Below are positions 24,426 to 37,689 of a DNA stretch of 64,000 nt, in pieces (the first letter of the stretch is position 1; each line of letters begins with the position of its first letter). The notes under the pieces are model-generated. The model was not told where the DNA came from. It made no database searches and saw only the letters and a program-made list of their open reading frames with translations. The translations under genes were made by a program, and so were the position numbers. This stretch comes from Amoeboaphelidium protococcarum (Eukaryota; Aphelidiomycota; Aphelidea), in NCBI GenBank assembly GCA_023515745.1, contig JALECJ010000258.1, forward strand, positions 62,001 to 126,000, read 5' to 3'.

Positions 24426-24756
24426 TCCAAAGATATCTTAGATAGCAGATGATGATGGTTATGATTATTATATTACAAAATTGGCTTTATCAGTCGCACT
24501 CAAGATATTAATGAAAGTAATCTTAGTTGAAAGAAGTGTGTTTTAAATTGCTATTGATATATAAGTTGTTAAGGCTTAAATATAGCCTGGCAAAATCATA
24601 GCAACCGTTGATTACCACAGTCTATTTTTAGCACTAACTTTACCAACCATTTATAAACTGATCTTCAAAATTAATGAGAAGATCAGGATAGCAAAGAGAA
24701 ATACACACTATATACAGTGCACTGGTAGATATTATATTAAATTCATAGAGCAAAAT
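24426..24756. other. Intergenic spacer, no feature seen
   Basis: AT-rich sequence between the Bro1-family stop (24757) and the mucin start (24425). I see no RNA gene, repeat or strong copy of the shared upstream element here. Confidence 0.4.
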
Positions 24757-27417
24757 TCACTGAAAGCCGGCCAGTTTACGTTGCAGAATCTCAGTCATTG
24801 TCTCGGGCGAAACGTTGCGTTCTCTATTGCGATCAGCGGCGCGACGAGATGAGGCTTCAGTGCAGTTCTTTAACAACGACTCGGCAGATTTCAGTAATTT
24901 TCCATAGAATTCCTTCCCCTTGGTAACATTGAACATAATCTGGTCAAAAGTCTTGGAGGACTGTACCAAATGAGAGCAAAACTTGCGCGTCTCTTCGGTA
25001 GACTTTGATTGCGATTTAAACTACTCCAAGTTCTTGATCTACGGAATAAGACCACCAGTAGTAGTGTTATTACCGCTTTCAGCCAACACATCAAATATCT
25101 ACAACTGAAATTTAATACTACCATCCAGCTTCTGACCAAATTCGGCCTGTAATTTCCGCATTTCAAACTGCATCACGTCCTCCTCTCGCGTTCTATTGAT
25201 CAGAAGCATGTTGGATACGTCACTGGAAGGTGAGCCAGTTGTAAGATTCTTCTACAGCTATGCAATCAACTCCTCCCTTTCCTTCTGTAATTGATCCAAC
25301 TGAAAGACATACTTTTGCAACCTCTGTAGCAACTCATCCAATCGAGAATTCTCAACCTTGGGAGAAACGGTTAGCTCACTCGGAGTATCCAAAAGACTTA
25401 ATCCTTCCAAATCAGGAAATCTTGATTAATGCTATTACTGCTGCTGGTTCATGCTCTATTAAAAAGCATTAAGGATGTCTTACTCACCAGCCAACACTAA
25501 CTTCATATCTAGCTCCACTTACTAATACTGCTGCTGCAACTTTTCATCGGCCTAATATCCTTAAGACAGATCATACTGCAACTTACTAAGCTAATCCTAG
25601 TAGGACTTCCAAAAGTCAGCACCTGCTCCCTTGTTAATTTATTTAACACCAAAATTTTATCGAAAGGATTAATCTTCAGCCAAGTCTTGATTAATGCACT
25701 GCTAACACTACTAAGTAATAGTGGCAACCTATGATCTAACATCAAATAAACCAGATAGTACAGTGTTATTAGCTAACGCTTATCGCAGATTAGGATCTGA
25801 CGACCTCTTCTTCAGCTCGTCGAGCAGTTCTTCCGACAACTATGCTCCATTCTGAGATGTACTCTTCCCACCCTTGCTAGAACTCAGCAAAGATAGAATA
25901 TCAGGAACCTCAAGACTGGCAAGGGTGATAGCAATCTAATCATTAGCGTCAAGAGCCTTCTGCTTAAACTAACGAACGAACTCATCCTTCTTAGCACTTA
26001 GTACAGATTCCTATTCCAAAGTATTGAGTGGAATCAGCTACTTGAACAGATCCACCTGATTATTCACAATATCAGCCAGCTCTGGAATTGTCTCTATCAC
26101 TCTGGTACACTTTGACGCTGCCAGGGACGCGAGTGGAGGCAGAGTAGATATCGCCGGCACTACATCATGATACACGACATCGTTATCCTTGTTCAGTCTC
26201 TTAAAGCGCTTTTCGATAAACGATTAAAAGCGCTTCAACTGATCAACAACAGAAAATTTACTCTAATCCCCAGATCCACTCTAAGATGTAATGGAAGAAG
26301 ATGAAGTACCCATGATTGCATTAATAGATTACAGCGGCAGGATATTCAGGGACTTTTTGGAAAATGCAGAGTCAATCTTGGCGGCAACTTTCATCATCTC
26401 TGTGGTGATCTACACGGCCTACTGCATTCTTGCAACACCTTGCCCAATTTAAGACTCTTGCTCACATTTAAACGATGAGTGCAGCTGAGCCAGAGCCTAG
26501 AAATACAACTACTTCAACTAAACAATCAGAGACCAATCCTTTGGCAAGTACTACTCCATCTTGATATCACCTTCAACTAATGACGACGAAAAGTCATTCA
26601 ACAGAGATGTATACTGATCTCCAGTACCTGCGGCCAACTTGCCCAATATAGCCTTCTTGCCAATCAACTCGATATCCTAACTGCTCACGGTCTAATCTTC
26701 ATTAAAAGCAACGCCTTTCAATAGATCAAGCCAAGCCTTCATAGTAAACACCTCCTGAGCCTAGGCAAGATGTAATTTAGACAGCCAATCCACCACACTC
26801 TTGTTCAAGTCGAAAGAGGGAGCATGCAAAAAGTTGTCCCTGATAAAAGCAAAACATCCAGCAGCAGCTTGGTAGAAGTTAAAAGACTTTTTGAGACCAT
26901 CTTGGTCAACATTGGCGCAGAACTCTTTCAGATGCACATTGGCAAGTAGACTGAGCTTCTGAGCAATGATGAACAACACTGACGCTTTTTCAAATGCAAC
27001 AGAGCTCTGAGTAACAACACCTCGATCATCTCCAAATGGATTAATCTAACCATTGCTGTCATATAAATCCTACCAAGCAAATTTCAAATGATCTCCAATA
27101 TAGTCTGCAGTAAAATGCAATTCAAACAAGTCTAGTTGAGTAAAATACTTCCACACCTGCTTGATCTTTTCCAAAAGCTTGTCCGCCTGCAGATCTTGAA
27201 CCACCTTGTCTTTACTCTGAGATGATTAAAGATCTTGTGCTATATTCTGTCTCATACTATCCATCTACTTGATAGCTTCCTTAATCAAAGGACCTTGCTC
27301 GACATGGTCATAATGTTAGTTCATAATCTTGGGCACACCATGCGAATAAACTTCATCATCCACCCTTCTCTTCTCCTTAAGAGTAATCATAATATTAATA
27401 ACCTGCACACTATCCAT
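24757..27417 (-). CDS. BRO1-domain protein (Bro1/ALIX/PalA family)
   Basis: An 886-residue frame, ATG at 27417, TGA 24757-24759. The BRO1 domain fills the first 390 residues: KFAWQDLYD, the SVAFEKASVLFIIAQ segment, and FNFYQAAAGCFAFI with FLHAPSFDL. These match the ESCRT-III (Snf7)-binding fold. A V-shaped coiled domain follows (about 400-860), with UAR-coded Gln throughout. There is no Pro-rich C-terminal tail, so it is nearer PalA/Rim20 or Bro1 than animal ALIX. It probably links ESCRT-III to cargo deubiquitination or pH signalling. The first ten residues are weakly supported; a small upstream intron could supply a different start. Confidence 0.85.
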
Positions 27418-27679
27418 ACCGTTATTCTAATTATAATACTATCACCAATAAAAAAAAGTTGAATATAGTTAGTTAGAATTCAGACACCAACAGATTGCAA
27501 AGTACTTAGGAACTGTTTAAAAAGGAAACCAAAAAGGAGAATGGCAAAGAGAAATGATCTGAAAGAACAACGAACGAGGAACATTCTGCTTAAGACGGCG
27601 CTATAAAATAGGAAACCTGATTAGTGGAAGTTGATGATATCAATTCTTAATAATATTATTATTCTAAATTTTAAATAAT

Positions 27680-28420
27680 TCAATCAAGTTTAAAATTGGT
27701 GTAGCATTTGAATTCATTGCTGAGAGGAGAATCGTGAGTGGGATGAAATGTGTCCGACGGAGACACATTCAATAGATCTTTAACGATGGGTTCCATGACA
27801 GCACCACTACACACTATTGTATCAACTGCATCATCTCCAATAACAGCTTTCACGGACATAAACTAGACAAAGCGAGCCACCTTATCAAAGCATTCACGCG
27901 ACAAGAATGGAGGATCAATCATGAATGCAGAAAACTGATTTCGGTATGCAGCATACTTGCCCATTCCCTGATCACTTCGATCATCATCATAGTCAATATC
28001 GTTGAAATCGTATTAAACAAAATTTGACAACACGTCAAATCTCGCGTCAAATTCAAAGCAGTAGACAGCATTAACGAAATCGCGTGGGTAATCGCCACAA
28101 TTCTCATGTAGATATGCATGCACAGATGGGGCACTGATTACTGCAATCTTGGGTTCTGGCTATGAATTACTACTATTATTCTCTTAATCTTGGGATTTCA
28201 AGAGTTGCCATCGCTTATAAAGCGTGTCTGTGAGGTATTTCTTTGTGCGCGTATCATACCAGAACTGAGATAACTGCCAATCTTCTTTAATCAGTTGCAT
28301 ACTGAATCTAGATTCTGCATTCTATTTCAGCTAATTAAATTGCCTTTTCAAATCATCTTATTCAGCTAGAAATTCGCTCAAAGCGGCTAGTGTTGCCGGA
28401 TTCAAATCATCCAAATTCAT
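27680..28420 (-). CDS. EFM5: Efm5-type elongation factor lysine methyltransferase
   Basis: A 246-residue protein, ATG at 28420 (MNLDDLNPATLAALSEF), TGA 27680-27682. Family marks: DWQLSQFWYDTRTKKYLTD, IAVISAPSVHAYL, FEFDARFD and the catalytic-type DPPF in FMIDPPFLSRECFDK. This family (EEF1AKMT1/Efm5) methylates a lysine of elongation factor 1A. An acidic loop (DYDDDRSDQ) is longer than I remember for the family. It is divergent from the CCDC174-like gene with only 107 bases between. Confidence 0.88.
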
Positions 28421-28527
28421 CTTGATTTTATCAAGGATGCTTATTTAAATCGTTTGTTATTGCAAAATTTGAAAATTAGAAAATCCGTGATCGCTTCTGG
28501 TAACAAAACGTTCATAAATTTTTAGAG

Positions 28528-29541
28528 ATGGATTTGAAAGAGGAAATTGCTAGGCTTAAAGCTGATAAGGCGCGTGGAATTAATTAGAGTAGCGGTAGTA
28601 AGAGAAAAGCTAAAGTTGATATTTTAGACAAGTATAAAGTGAAAAAGTCGGTTCGCTCTGGTGATCTTTAGTCAAGATAATAAGGTACCTAAGGTGGATC
28701 TTTAAAACTCAAGACATAGTCTGAATCGATATTGGCTAAAAAGGCACAACTTTATGAATTGCTATCAAAAGATGCTTCAGGAGGGTAACTATCCGTAGCT
28801 GAGCAGTAATTTGTATAGAGCGAAGATGTTATGGTTGATTTTGAGTAAAAGAGTCGGGATTAAGCTCGCGAGGATGGCTCTGCGTTCAGGTAAAAGAAGG
28901 TCCAAGTAATTGACGAATTTGGTCGCGTTCGTATGATAGAGGAAGACTTGATACATTAAAAAGTTGGGTTGCATGTAAATATAGATGCTGATTATAAAGA
29001 TTATGATGATAAGTATCAGTAGGGATTCCACATGTTTCCACCGACTGCTGTCAATGCTGCAGATGATGTTGGAAGAGCTGTTTTGCATTCTAACAATAAG
29101 AGAAAGAGACGAGTTGATCATTTAAATTAGAGTGGAGACTAAGAGCAATAATAATAAGAAGTTGATGTGTATGATTACGTGCCGGTTGATTTGAAAGATA
29201 AGATTAAGAGCATATTGTCACAAAGGTAATCTGAGGCTCAAAATGAATGGCAGGAATCTCTCAAAGTCGATTCAACCACACAGAATGATAGTATAGTAGT
29301 GAATTAGCACCAAGGACCAGGACACTATAGATTTACTAAAGAGAATAAGGTATAGCAGCTATTAGATTTGGCAAAGGCGCGGCGAGAGACTGAGTCCAAA
29401 CGTGCTATTTCGCAGACTAGAAATTAAACGATTAATACTGCCAATTAAAGTAATGATGGTACAGATTCAAATGCGCATACAGTCAGCTCAAATATTGATT
29501 AGATTGATAGCGAAGTTGAAGAATTTCTTGAAAAGTTATGA
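28528..29541 (+). CDS. CCDC174-like nuclear protein
   Basis: A 337-residue protein, ATG at 28528, TGA 29539-29541. It is highly charged and Gln-rich. The order of features matches CCDC174: an N-terminal helix (MDLKEEIARLKADKARG), a central IDEFGRVRMIEEDL block, then GPGHYRFTKENKVQQLL and LAKARRETESKRA. The metazoan protein associates with the exon-junction machinery; that role here is inferred. It depends heavily on the code: over thirty UAR codons by my reading. Confidence 0.68.
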
Positions 29542-29587
29542 TTTTAGTTAAAAATTGTAAATATATTTAAACAGTTAAATTAATAAT

Positions 29588-31278
29588 TCAGCAATTTCTC
29601 AAAGTTGGATCAAGGTATTATAGCCCTATCGTTTGAAATATGTCCTCTTCAGTTCGCGTTGGAATGTACTTACCGGTAGATAGATCATACAGACCATGAC
29701 TGTTCAAGTGAAAGCCAACATCTTTCGCGTACCTCCGTATGCTCCTTTCAAATTAGCGCGAACCAGTCCATCCAAGAAGTGCAGTCGCCCAGCTCTATGG
29801 TTCTGTTACGATTAGATCAACTTATCTGGCAATAGGTAGGCCGGCATCATTAAGTTTCCCAGGGTTCCGAAAGAGCAGAAATGCTTTATCCAACCTGTCC
29901 ATAATGTTATTATGTGAAATCATTCTCTCAGGATTGGCCATATTACCTGAGGCGAGGTGGAATATGTGATCAAACAATTTTTACTGTCGCATCTTGTCAA
30001 TGATCCTATGCAACAATGTGGACGTCTGACCTCCTCCGTTCTCAGATGGACATATTAGAATATCTAAATCATTACTAAGCTCTTTGCCGCGTTTGTAACC
30101 GCCAGTAACTTCCACTTTACATCCAGGCTCGACTTCTTCGATCAATTATTTTACTATACCGGCAATCTACTCTCCTTCTACTCGATCAATCGGAGTAAGT
30201 AAATCCTTGGCGTTCTCAATCCATACACGTTAGTTCTAAGACAATTTAGGATAATTGAGTAGTTCATGAATATCTCTGTATCCCAGCTGGTACCATTAGT
30301 TGGCCACTTTGCTTCCGGCACCGTAAACTTTCATTAGCCTCATCAGAGCTTTATACTTTTGGTCGCGTCTGAGCTTCTCTGCCTCCACAATGTAACCATG
30401 CTTAAGAAATTCGCCAATCATCTTTGCAGTTTTGGAGCCAACATTAACAATCTATTCCGCCTCTTTCACACTTTCTATCCGTCTGGTGTATGCCCTGATG
30501 GACGCGATAGTCTTTGAGTATGACAAGGCACTAGTCTCATTGCCATCACACTATCTGCAATCCCTGATCACCATGAACTCAGCCACCAGATCGTCATTAG
30601 GACCGTGCAAGGGAGTGGGATGTTGGCATTCATACGCAGAATTGCTAAATGCTGGATCTAAAAGATCTGATTAATGATCATGAGAATATGTTCTTTTTGA
30701 TGGAGACAATGATACATCGTCATTATCAGATGATGAATTAGAGGATTTGGATCGAGATCTGGGACGTTTTCCAGTCAATTATCTACTAACGGAAGATGGT
30801 GAACCTAAGGTACTACCATCCGGGCTTGTCTTGTTATTTGAACGTAATAGAGTGGGAGAAAGCTATACTTTACCAGGAGACTGCGTCAGAGTAATCTGTG
30901 GGATGGCAGCAGTAGGAGAAACTTTAGCTTTCAAATCGCGAATAAACTTGTCCAAATCAATTAAATACGGCTGCATATCAACCACCTTCTTCTACTCCGC
31001 ACATATGTGTATCCATTAAGTTTTCACGATGGGCACAGAGATTGAATCCAGCGGCACACAGCGTTCAATTCTATAAGGAGATTACACTGCAGATAAACTC
31101 AATGTTGCATCAGAAATCGCGTCAACCACAGCGCCACCTACAGAACGAAAGGTTGAGCATATTTAATTAATCTCTATATAATCGTACCATTGCTTTATAT
31201 TTCCTTCTTTAATTTATCGAGTTCTAGAGTAGAAATCTTGTCTTTTATAATGTAAAATTTGTAATTCTCAAACATCAT
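29588..31278 (-). CDS. Family X DNA polymerase with N-terminal BRCT (lambda/mu/Pol4 type)
   Basis: Two exons: 31278-31188 and 31137-29588, with a 50-nt intron (GTACGA...CTGTAG) that falls inside the BRCT domain and joins KKEIQSNG to GAVVDAISDA. The product has 546 residues. BRCT: about 1-95 (VPIVKTQWIHICAE). A Ser-rich linker carries a nuclear-type basic patch (GKRPRSRSKS). The polymerase core has the 8-kDa and thumb helices (VNVGSKTAKMIGEF, FGAGSKVANQW-like) and metal-binding DLD at 387-389, plus QVDLIVTEP and GWTGSRQFERSIRRYA. It fills gaps in base excision repair and end joining. Its stop is 47 bases from that of the convergent CCDC174-like gene. Confidence 0.87.
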
Positions 31279-31506
31279 TTGACGTTTTCTTATTAAGGAT
31301 CGTCATGGTAGATCATGAGGCGATCATAAAAGTCAGAAAAATTTTGTTCACTGGCGCGTAGTACAGTAGTCATTGCTTTTAATCCGTACTTTGGAGATAT
31401 GAAAGTTTTATTTTGTTTATAATAATGGTGAAGTATAAGGGCGCGGTGTAAATATAAATTTATTCCTTCGAAAGTGTTAACTCTGAGTCTATTTGAAACA
31501 AGTGAT

Positions 31507-32005
31507 ATGATGCAGATTTTAATGTTTCTGGTGGTTGGCCTGCTGTGGGGTGGGACAAATCCTTGGTTGAAGCTGGCAGCACAGCGTCAAGTCCCTCCAC
31601 AGTCTCTCCTCATGCTCCCCAAGTCTTTGAGGTAGACTGTGTATCTGCTGACTGACTATCACTATCTTCTTCCGCTATTATTGAATTTGAGCGGATCCAT
31701 TCTGTACTACAAGACTCTACGAGACTACGGTAAAATTCTGTATAAAATCACTGTCAAAGACATAGTTATTGTTTTAGTTACTATGCAAGTAGATTTGAAA
31801 ATGGCTGTACCTATTGCCAATTCTTTAACGTTTATATTTACGCACTTGATGGGATACGCCATTGGGGAACCGTTCGGCTCTTATAGTTAGTTTACGCGTT
31901 TTACTTGATAAAATTATTCATCTATCACATCTCTGCTGTGTAGAAACTATGTTAGGAATATCTTTGGTAATTGCTGGCGTGGCTGTATGTCTCAGAAATA
32001 GTTGA
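31507..32005 (+). CDS. TMEM234-family membrane protein
   Basis: Three exons, 31507-31729, 31790-31885 and 31944-32005, giving 126 residues. The introns (60 and 58 nt) were placed by frame and by family match. The first is a multiple of three, so it could be misread as coding. Four hydrophobic segments are seen: MFLVVGLLWGGTNPWLK, YLLPLLLNLSGSILYY, LKMAVPIANSLTFIFTHLMG and MLGISLVIAGVAVCL. WGGTNP, LNxxGSxLYY and AVPIxNSLxxIFT are family hallmarks. The family is related to drug/metabolite transporters and its function is poorly known. Confidence 0.85.
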
Positions 32006-32282
32006 TAAAGAATATACTGTACATGATACGTGATTAAAGTCTCTGAAGGCGAGCAATATTGAGACATTTCATTTCAAGCACAGAGTGAAGTTGAAACAAA
32101 CGACCATTTTCCTTGTCTGTCTCTTTCGCGTTTGTTTCACCGCGTTTCATCTTCTTCGTTGTGGCACATTCTTTCACTAACTCTTACACGTTCTACTTTA
32201 TTATATCAACTGCATTATTTGTGGCTTTATTCATACTTGAACATTATAATTCATAGTGATCACTGTTTCATAAGAGTATAAA
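32006..32282. promoter_or_regulatory. Promoter region of the multi-BRCT gene
   Basis: Elements between 32070 and 32150: CATTTCATTTCAAG, AAGTTGAAACAAACG, CTTTCGCGTTTGTTTCACCG and CGCGTTTCATC. This is a strong cluster of the GAAAC/GTTTC plus CGCG pattern, about 150 bases before the start. Confidence 0.5.
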
Positions 32283-34436
32283 ATGCCTAGTACAACGTCT
32301 CTGTTGTTTAAAGGAGTAAAATTTGCTATTGGATCGGATGTTCCTGAAATTGACTTTAACGTTCTAGTTGCTTATATCGAACATTATGGAGGTGAAGTTG
32401 CTGATTATACTTGCCAAGATCCAGTTACACTTATTATCACTTGTAATTACGATTTTAAATCGGTTAATGCGTCCCTTAATTACATACTCCCCCATTATAT
32501 TGATGATTGTGTGAAATATGGTGTCACGCTGCCTATGGATGAGTACTTGCTGCCGGATGCTAAATTGCTCAGTCACTCTGATAATCCTGTGACTACAGAT
32601 TCACTTTAGAAAATGATTCCTGAGGTTATGGTACCAATGTTAAATTCTTCATCTGATAACTTGGAATTGGGTAACTATTTAGCTGGTAAGTCTGTGTACT
32701 TTCACGTTCCTTCACCCAAGAGTCCGGAATACGATACCGCGATTTCGTCATTGTCAGATGTTCTTCTACTCAATAATGTAAATGTTGTCTCTAATACTCA
32801 AGCAGATATTGATATAGTTGTATCTCTCGTAGAAGACTCTTTTACTGATCTATAAAAGTCTCGTGGATCTATTGTCCTATCTCCTTTTCTGTTAGTATCG
32901 CAGATACAGTAAGCAAGTTCGAAGTCTTATAATTCTCGGTGGACACTTTCACCTCTATTGAGAGAGCCTCGTAAAATTGTTAAATCTTTAAAGAATCATG
33001 TAATCTGTATTACGAATTATGTGGGATGTGCTAGAGATTTGATTAAACTAATGATAAGTCTGACTGGTGGTTCGTATTCCAGTGTGATGGACAGGTCCGT
33101 AACAGTTCTTGTATCATCCTGCTAGTTTGGTAAAAAGTATGATGCAGCTCAATCATGGGGCATTAACGCTGTAAATCATTTGTGGTTGGAAGACTGTTTG
33201 CTCTTAGGGCGTTTACAACCTTTTACCAGGCAGCGGTATGCGGTGGGATGGAATCCTATATCCTTGAATCTCCTTGTTGGCAGAGAGTATTGTTATTCAG
33301 CTTCTACTATTGAATCCACTCCAGTTCCGTAAGTTGATACAGCTCCAACAGCGGATGCAGTGAAGTAATAAAAAATAGTAGAATGCAAGGTTGGACCATC
33401 AGCAATTATAAATCAAGAAGTGCCAATCCAAGTGAATACAACCAAGGCCAAGGTAGATTCTGCTTAGTAATAGAATGTTATCCAGCGAAAATTGAATGAT
33501 GATATTGATTATGATGATAACAAGCGTGATAAAAGTCGAAAGAGAAGAGCCAGAACTGATTCAGTTAGTACCGTTAGTATTCTTGAAATTAAAGATGTTG
33601 TGGCTGGTGGTAATTAAAAGCAAGATTATGATCTAGATGAAATTAGGCGTCGACAGTCACTGAGCTCAACTGTGAAGAAGGCAAGAATCTCAGGCTCAAC
33701 CCAGATACCCTCTGCTCACAAATCTGTGGATGATTTTGAGTCTGATAATCTTGCTATTAGGGACGAAAATGCTAGCAGTGCTCTTTAAAATGCTAATGTT
33801 ATCAAGAACTAAGAACAAAAGGTTTTCATGTCGAATTTAAAGCCAATCAAAGTTGCATTTACTGGAATCAAAAGACCGGCTGAATTGATACCTAAAATGA
33901 CAGAATTGAATCTTTTAGAAACTTCAAATGTGTGTGAAGCGTCTCATCTAATCACCAATAGAATTGCAAGAACGGAGAAGTTTATGTGTGCCGTTGCCTG
34001 TTGTAGTTATATAGTAACTCTCAATTGGCTTGAAGATTCTATCAAAAAGAAGTAGATTCAAGACGAGAATTTCTATGCACTCAAAGACGTGGAGAGTGAG
34101 AAAGCTCTAAACTTCAGCCTTACCCATGCACTAAATCAGGCCAAGTAGAAGAAGGTATTCACTGGTCTTACATTCTATCCAACACCTAAAGTCGTGCCTC
34201 CTTTCAAGACTCTCAAAACTATAATTGAGAATCACGGCGGAACTCTCATTGATCCTCATTAAGTGGCTATTGAATCCTTGGATATAAATTCAACTGTAAT
34301 CTCCTGTCAAGAGGATGAAAAACTGTGGACTCAGTTGCGACAACGTGGCTTCACTGTGTACTACTCTGAACTGGTTCTATGCGCAGCGATAACTTAAAAT
34401 CTGGACAACAAGACATACAAAATTACTTCCAAATGA
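32283..34436 (+). CDS. Multi-BRCT DNA-damage protein, Brc1/Rtt107-like
   Basis: A 717-residue intronless protein, ATG at 32283, TGA 34434-34436. N-terminal BRCT pair: LFKGVKFAIGSDVPE to ILPHYIDDCVKYG, then LAGKSVYFHVPS. A second pair begins near residue 225 (KNHVICITNYVGCARDLI, LTGGSYSSVMD, VNHLWLEDCLLLGR). A basic, Ser-rich linker follows (DKSRKRRARTDS). The C-terminal pair spans about 515-717 (IKVAFTGIK, VTLNWLEDSIKK, VFTGLTFYP, IIENHGGTLID). That layout matches fungal Brc1/Rtt107 and animal PTIP, which read phosphorylated H2A at stalled forks. It may share a pathway with the nearby sirtuin and cohesin genes, but only by function. Confidence 0.8.
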
Positions 34437-34629
34437 TCAATTAAGATATAAATTGCATAACTTACAAAATTTCATATTTAAGGCTTTTAATATTGTCCCA
34501 TTTTCAAGCATTGTTTGGCATACAACATTCAGCAAGTCCGACCAAAATGAAAATTTGAAAATTTGGCTATACGACTCTCTTCGACTCATCAGACTGAAAT
34601 CAAAGAAACTACGAGATTAAGTTAGAAGA

Positions 34630-36552
34630 ATGCCAGTAGAAATTGGGGACGTGTTATTAGATATCAAGTGCAGCGAAAGTGAAGATATATACGTGAATCA
34701 TTATAATGAAGATTATCCACTGCTTAAAGTGAGCCAAGCCTAGACAAACGCTGGTGTATAGTAGAAGCAACAAGTATACAAGGTAGATCTGATTGACATG
34801 AATGGAAAAGATGTCAAAACTTGGGTGTTGGCTGATAATGGACGCGTCATTTGCATTAAATCTGCCACAGTAAAGGATAAAGCTGTATTTTATGCTTTAA
34901 TGAAGGATGGCTAGAAGGATGATGGTTGTGCATATCGCGTTAAATTTTGGTATCTATCTGATGATATCGAACAAGCCTTGACTAAAGATTATAGCGCGGG
35001 GATTGCTGATATGTTTCCTATTTCATTGAATGGAGACTAGATTAGAGTGTTGGTAGTTTTAGTCACTGGTCGCATCATCTTAGCTGATGAAACTCTTAGT
35101 GTAATATCAGAAGTGGATTGCGGTGTCGATTGCCATGTCACTAAATGCTTTTATGAACAACAAAAGTTGTGTGTTGTCGTCAACGGCGCGTCATTGTGCT
35201 TTGTTAAAGTTTCGCTGAATTCATTACACTGTGGAGAGGATCGAAAGTCATTGCCATCCAATACGGATTTCGTTGGCTTTTAGGATTCACTGCTATTGGT
35301 TCAAGATCTAAATACGCGTAAATTGGGAGTGATAAGTTTTGCAGCGAGTTCAATAGACACTTAATTTATTGATATCGCCTAATTATCTGTAGAGTGTGTT
35401 TGTTCTATCGGTGAGTAACATCTTGCTCTATCCGTAAAGCGAGATGATAATAGTGAAAAGAAGGATATTATATTCTATGATGTGGAATATGGTTTAGCTG
35501 TGAGTTAGAAGTCTTTGTCATTAGGCGGCGCAATCAAAGATCTAAAAGTTATCTGCGCTCCTGATTAAAAGTATCTGGGTCTCAGAACTACAAGCTAAGT
35601 CGCGATTATTCCATTTGATGTAGAGTAGAATCATATTGCTGATCTTCTATCATTGCCGCCTAATACTCAGAAATAAATCATGGACAATGAGATCAAATCT
35701 GTGACGATTAATAATCTTAGGTAGAGATATTTGCAGTAGAAGGATTTGCCATCTCCTGATGAGTTATAAGCGATTGTTGTTGCGATGGTTCAGAATTAAT
35801 TATACTGCCCAAAGTTGATGAGAGATATGATCTGCGGAGGTGTCAGTATGACTGAGGAAACTATGTAGTTGATTCTAGATCAGTAGGATGTCGAAACTTT
35901 ACTATTCGCGTGTCAAAACTCTACGAATCTAACTGAAAAATGTCTCATTTATGCACTTGGATGGTTTTTGGATCAGGTAGCTTTGAGAGATTTAGAGAAG
36001 ATTAACGCGCTGGTTGATCTACAAAAGCGCATCGCCACAGAAGTTGGACTGCAATTGTAACTGCTGGAGTTGAGCTTGTAGTATTTCATGTCTATGCCAG
36101 TAACAGTGCCTTTTCTGGTTAAAGCTTTATCTGCGCTTAGTGTCGACCATGTCAAGATTCTGCTACATACTGCGTCTGTGTAAATGCGTAGGCTTGACAC
36201 TGAGTATGTGTTAAGTAGTTAGCTTCGTGAGTTCCATCTATTAACTTTTGATCAATGCTTACAATGGACTCAATGTCTTATTGATGCGCATTTATCATCT
36301 ATTATTACTAACGACTATCTAAGCTCTTGGCTGAAGGAGTATCGATGGTATCTTAAAAACAGAGTATCAGTGACGCGTGAAGCTAGTCAAATATCTGGAC
36401 TATTGACATCAGCGTATAGAATTTAGTAAAAATTGGAATGGTAATCATCATAGCAGAAGAAGAATCGCAAATCTAGCAAGTAGGCAAAATCAACTTTATA
36501 GCATCTTATTGCTCCTTATGGCGTTGAGATTATTGACTGGAGTCATCATTGA
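34630..36552 (+). CDS. NOL11-like nucleolar protein (tentative)
   Basis: A 640-residue intronless protein, ATG at 34630, TGA 36550-36552. The first 330 residues look like an irregular beta-propeller (SLNGDQIRVLVVLVTGRII, then repeated hydrophobic strands). A helical second half has LYCPKLMRDMICGGVSM, ETLLFACQNSTNLTEKCL, and FLVKALSALSVDHVKILL. The C-terminal 30 residues are basic and Gln-rich. This order resembles NOL11/Utp8-type proteins of the pre-18S rRNA processing machinery, but the match is by pattern only. The alternative is another propeller-plus-helix complex subunit. Confidence 0.55.
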
Positions 36553-36667
36553 ATGAAATAGATCATCTGCAGTGTTGATCGGTTAAAATATTATGACGTA
36601 GTTTTCGCTAATCATCTTTTCTTCTTCATTCTTATTATTGTTATAACTTTTACAAGCGATCCATACC

Positions 36668-37009
36668 ATGATACGAAGAACAAATTTAATTTTATTATTC
36701 AGGCCTATGAGATTAAAGGTTGATTTCAATAAAGCGGTAGGACCATCCCCATTGCCACTGAATCCTCAAGAAGAGATGGAAAGGCAGCGGCTGTTAAAGG
36801 AGCAAGAAAGGCAAGATGCTGAGAATTTGATTAAATTGAACCAGGGCAGTGATGATTAGGATGTTAGACATTAAGATGCTGAGCGCGAACCATTACCAGC
36901 ATTTAAGGATAATTTAAACCCAGTTACAGGCGAAGTAAATGGACCTAAAGGTGTGGAGCCAACACGATTTGGCGATTGGGAAAGAAAGGGTCGCGTCACT
37001 GATTTTTGA
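36668..37009 (+). CDS. SDHAF4: Succinate dehydrogenase assembly factor 4
   Basis: A 113-residue protein, ATG at 36668, TGA 37007-37009. The N-terminus (MIRRTNLILLFRPMRLK) reads as a mitochondrial targeting peptide. The C-terminus has the family signature NPVTGEVNGPKG, EPTRFGDWERKGR and the final TDF. SDHAF4 binds flavinated Sdh1 and protects it before assembly of complex II. The middle is acidic and Gln-rich, with TAG and TAA both used. Confidence 0.93.
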
Positions 37010-37094
37010 TGACCATTGTTACAAATAAAATAGTAAATCGATGCTTATTAAAATAATGTGATGTTATTTTATACATGTTCATTATATGAATTCA

Positions 37095-37689
37095 TCATTA
37101 TCGAGTAAGATACCCAAGTAGACATTTTTCTAACAAATGATCAGCGTTTACCCAAGCATGGTATTTCACTACAATATACACTGAGACCACGTAATTATTA
37201 TAAGCAACAGTAATAGATAAACAATTACGAAATTTCTAAGTTGCGTCTTTACCAGCAACACCCATCAACATTTATACTCCGCCTGGATGGTACCTTAAAT
37301 ATGGTGTGATATTATAGACTTTGCCATGGAGTACAAGCCATGCGTCGTCTTATGTCTTGTGTTGCGCAACCTGATCCATTGTAAATTTTTGTGGCACATT
37401 CTACTTCTACATTACATTACATCACAATTACAATACATATCATATAAATATCTGCTAATCAAGAATAAGCTAATCAATTCATCATTACTCTATCTCGGGA
37501 ATATACTGCCCAGTCAAGAGGACTGAATCCCGGCTCAAGCTCAACCTTCTTTCGCGATGAGACTACAGGCCGCACTGGACTAAGATAATCTTTTTCTTAA
37601 TTCGATGAACTAGAAGCACGCTGAATAGAGCCCATCATTGGAAATAGTGGCGGTTTGGACTTTGAATTCTAGTCATCCTCATCAGACAT
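37095..37689 (-). CDS. Cytochrome b5-domain protein
   Basis: Three exons, 37689-37489, 37400-37229 and 37168-37095, giving 148 residues. Introns of 88 and 60 nt were placed by family match. The acceptor of the first could also be six bases earlier. A flexible leader ends at VELEPGFSPLDWA, the usual lead-in for Irc21-type b5 proteins. The domain carries YLRYHPGGVQ with the first haem-ligand His and YHAWVN with the second. In-frame TAA gives the Gln of AQHKTQDDAW. No membrane anchor is seen, so it is a soluble b5. Confidence 0.85.
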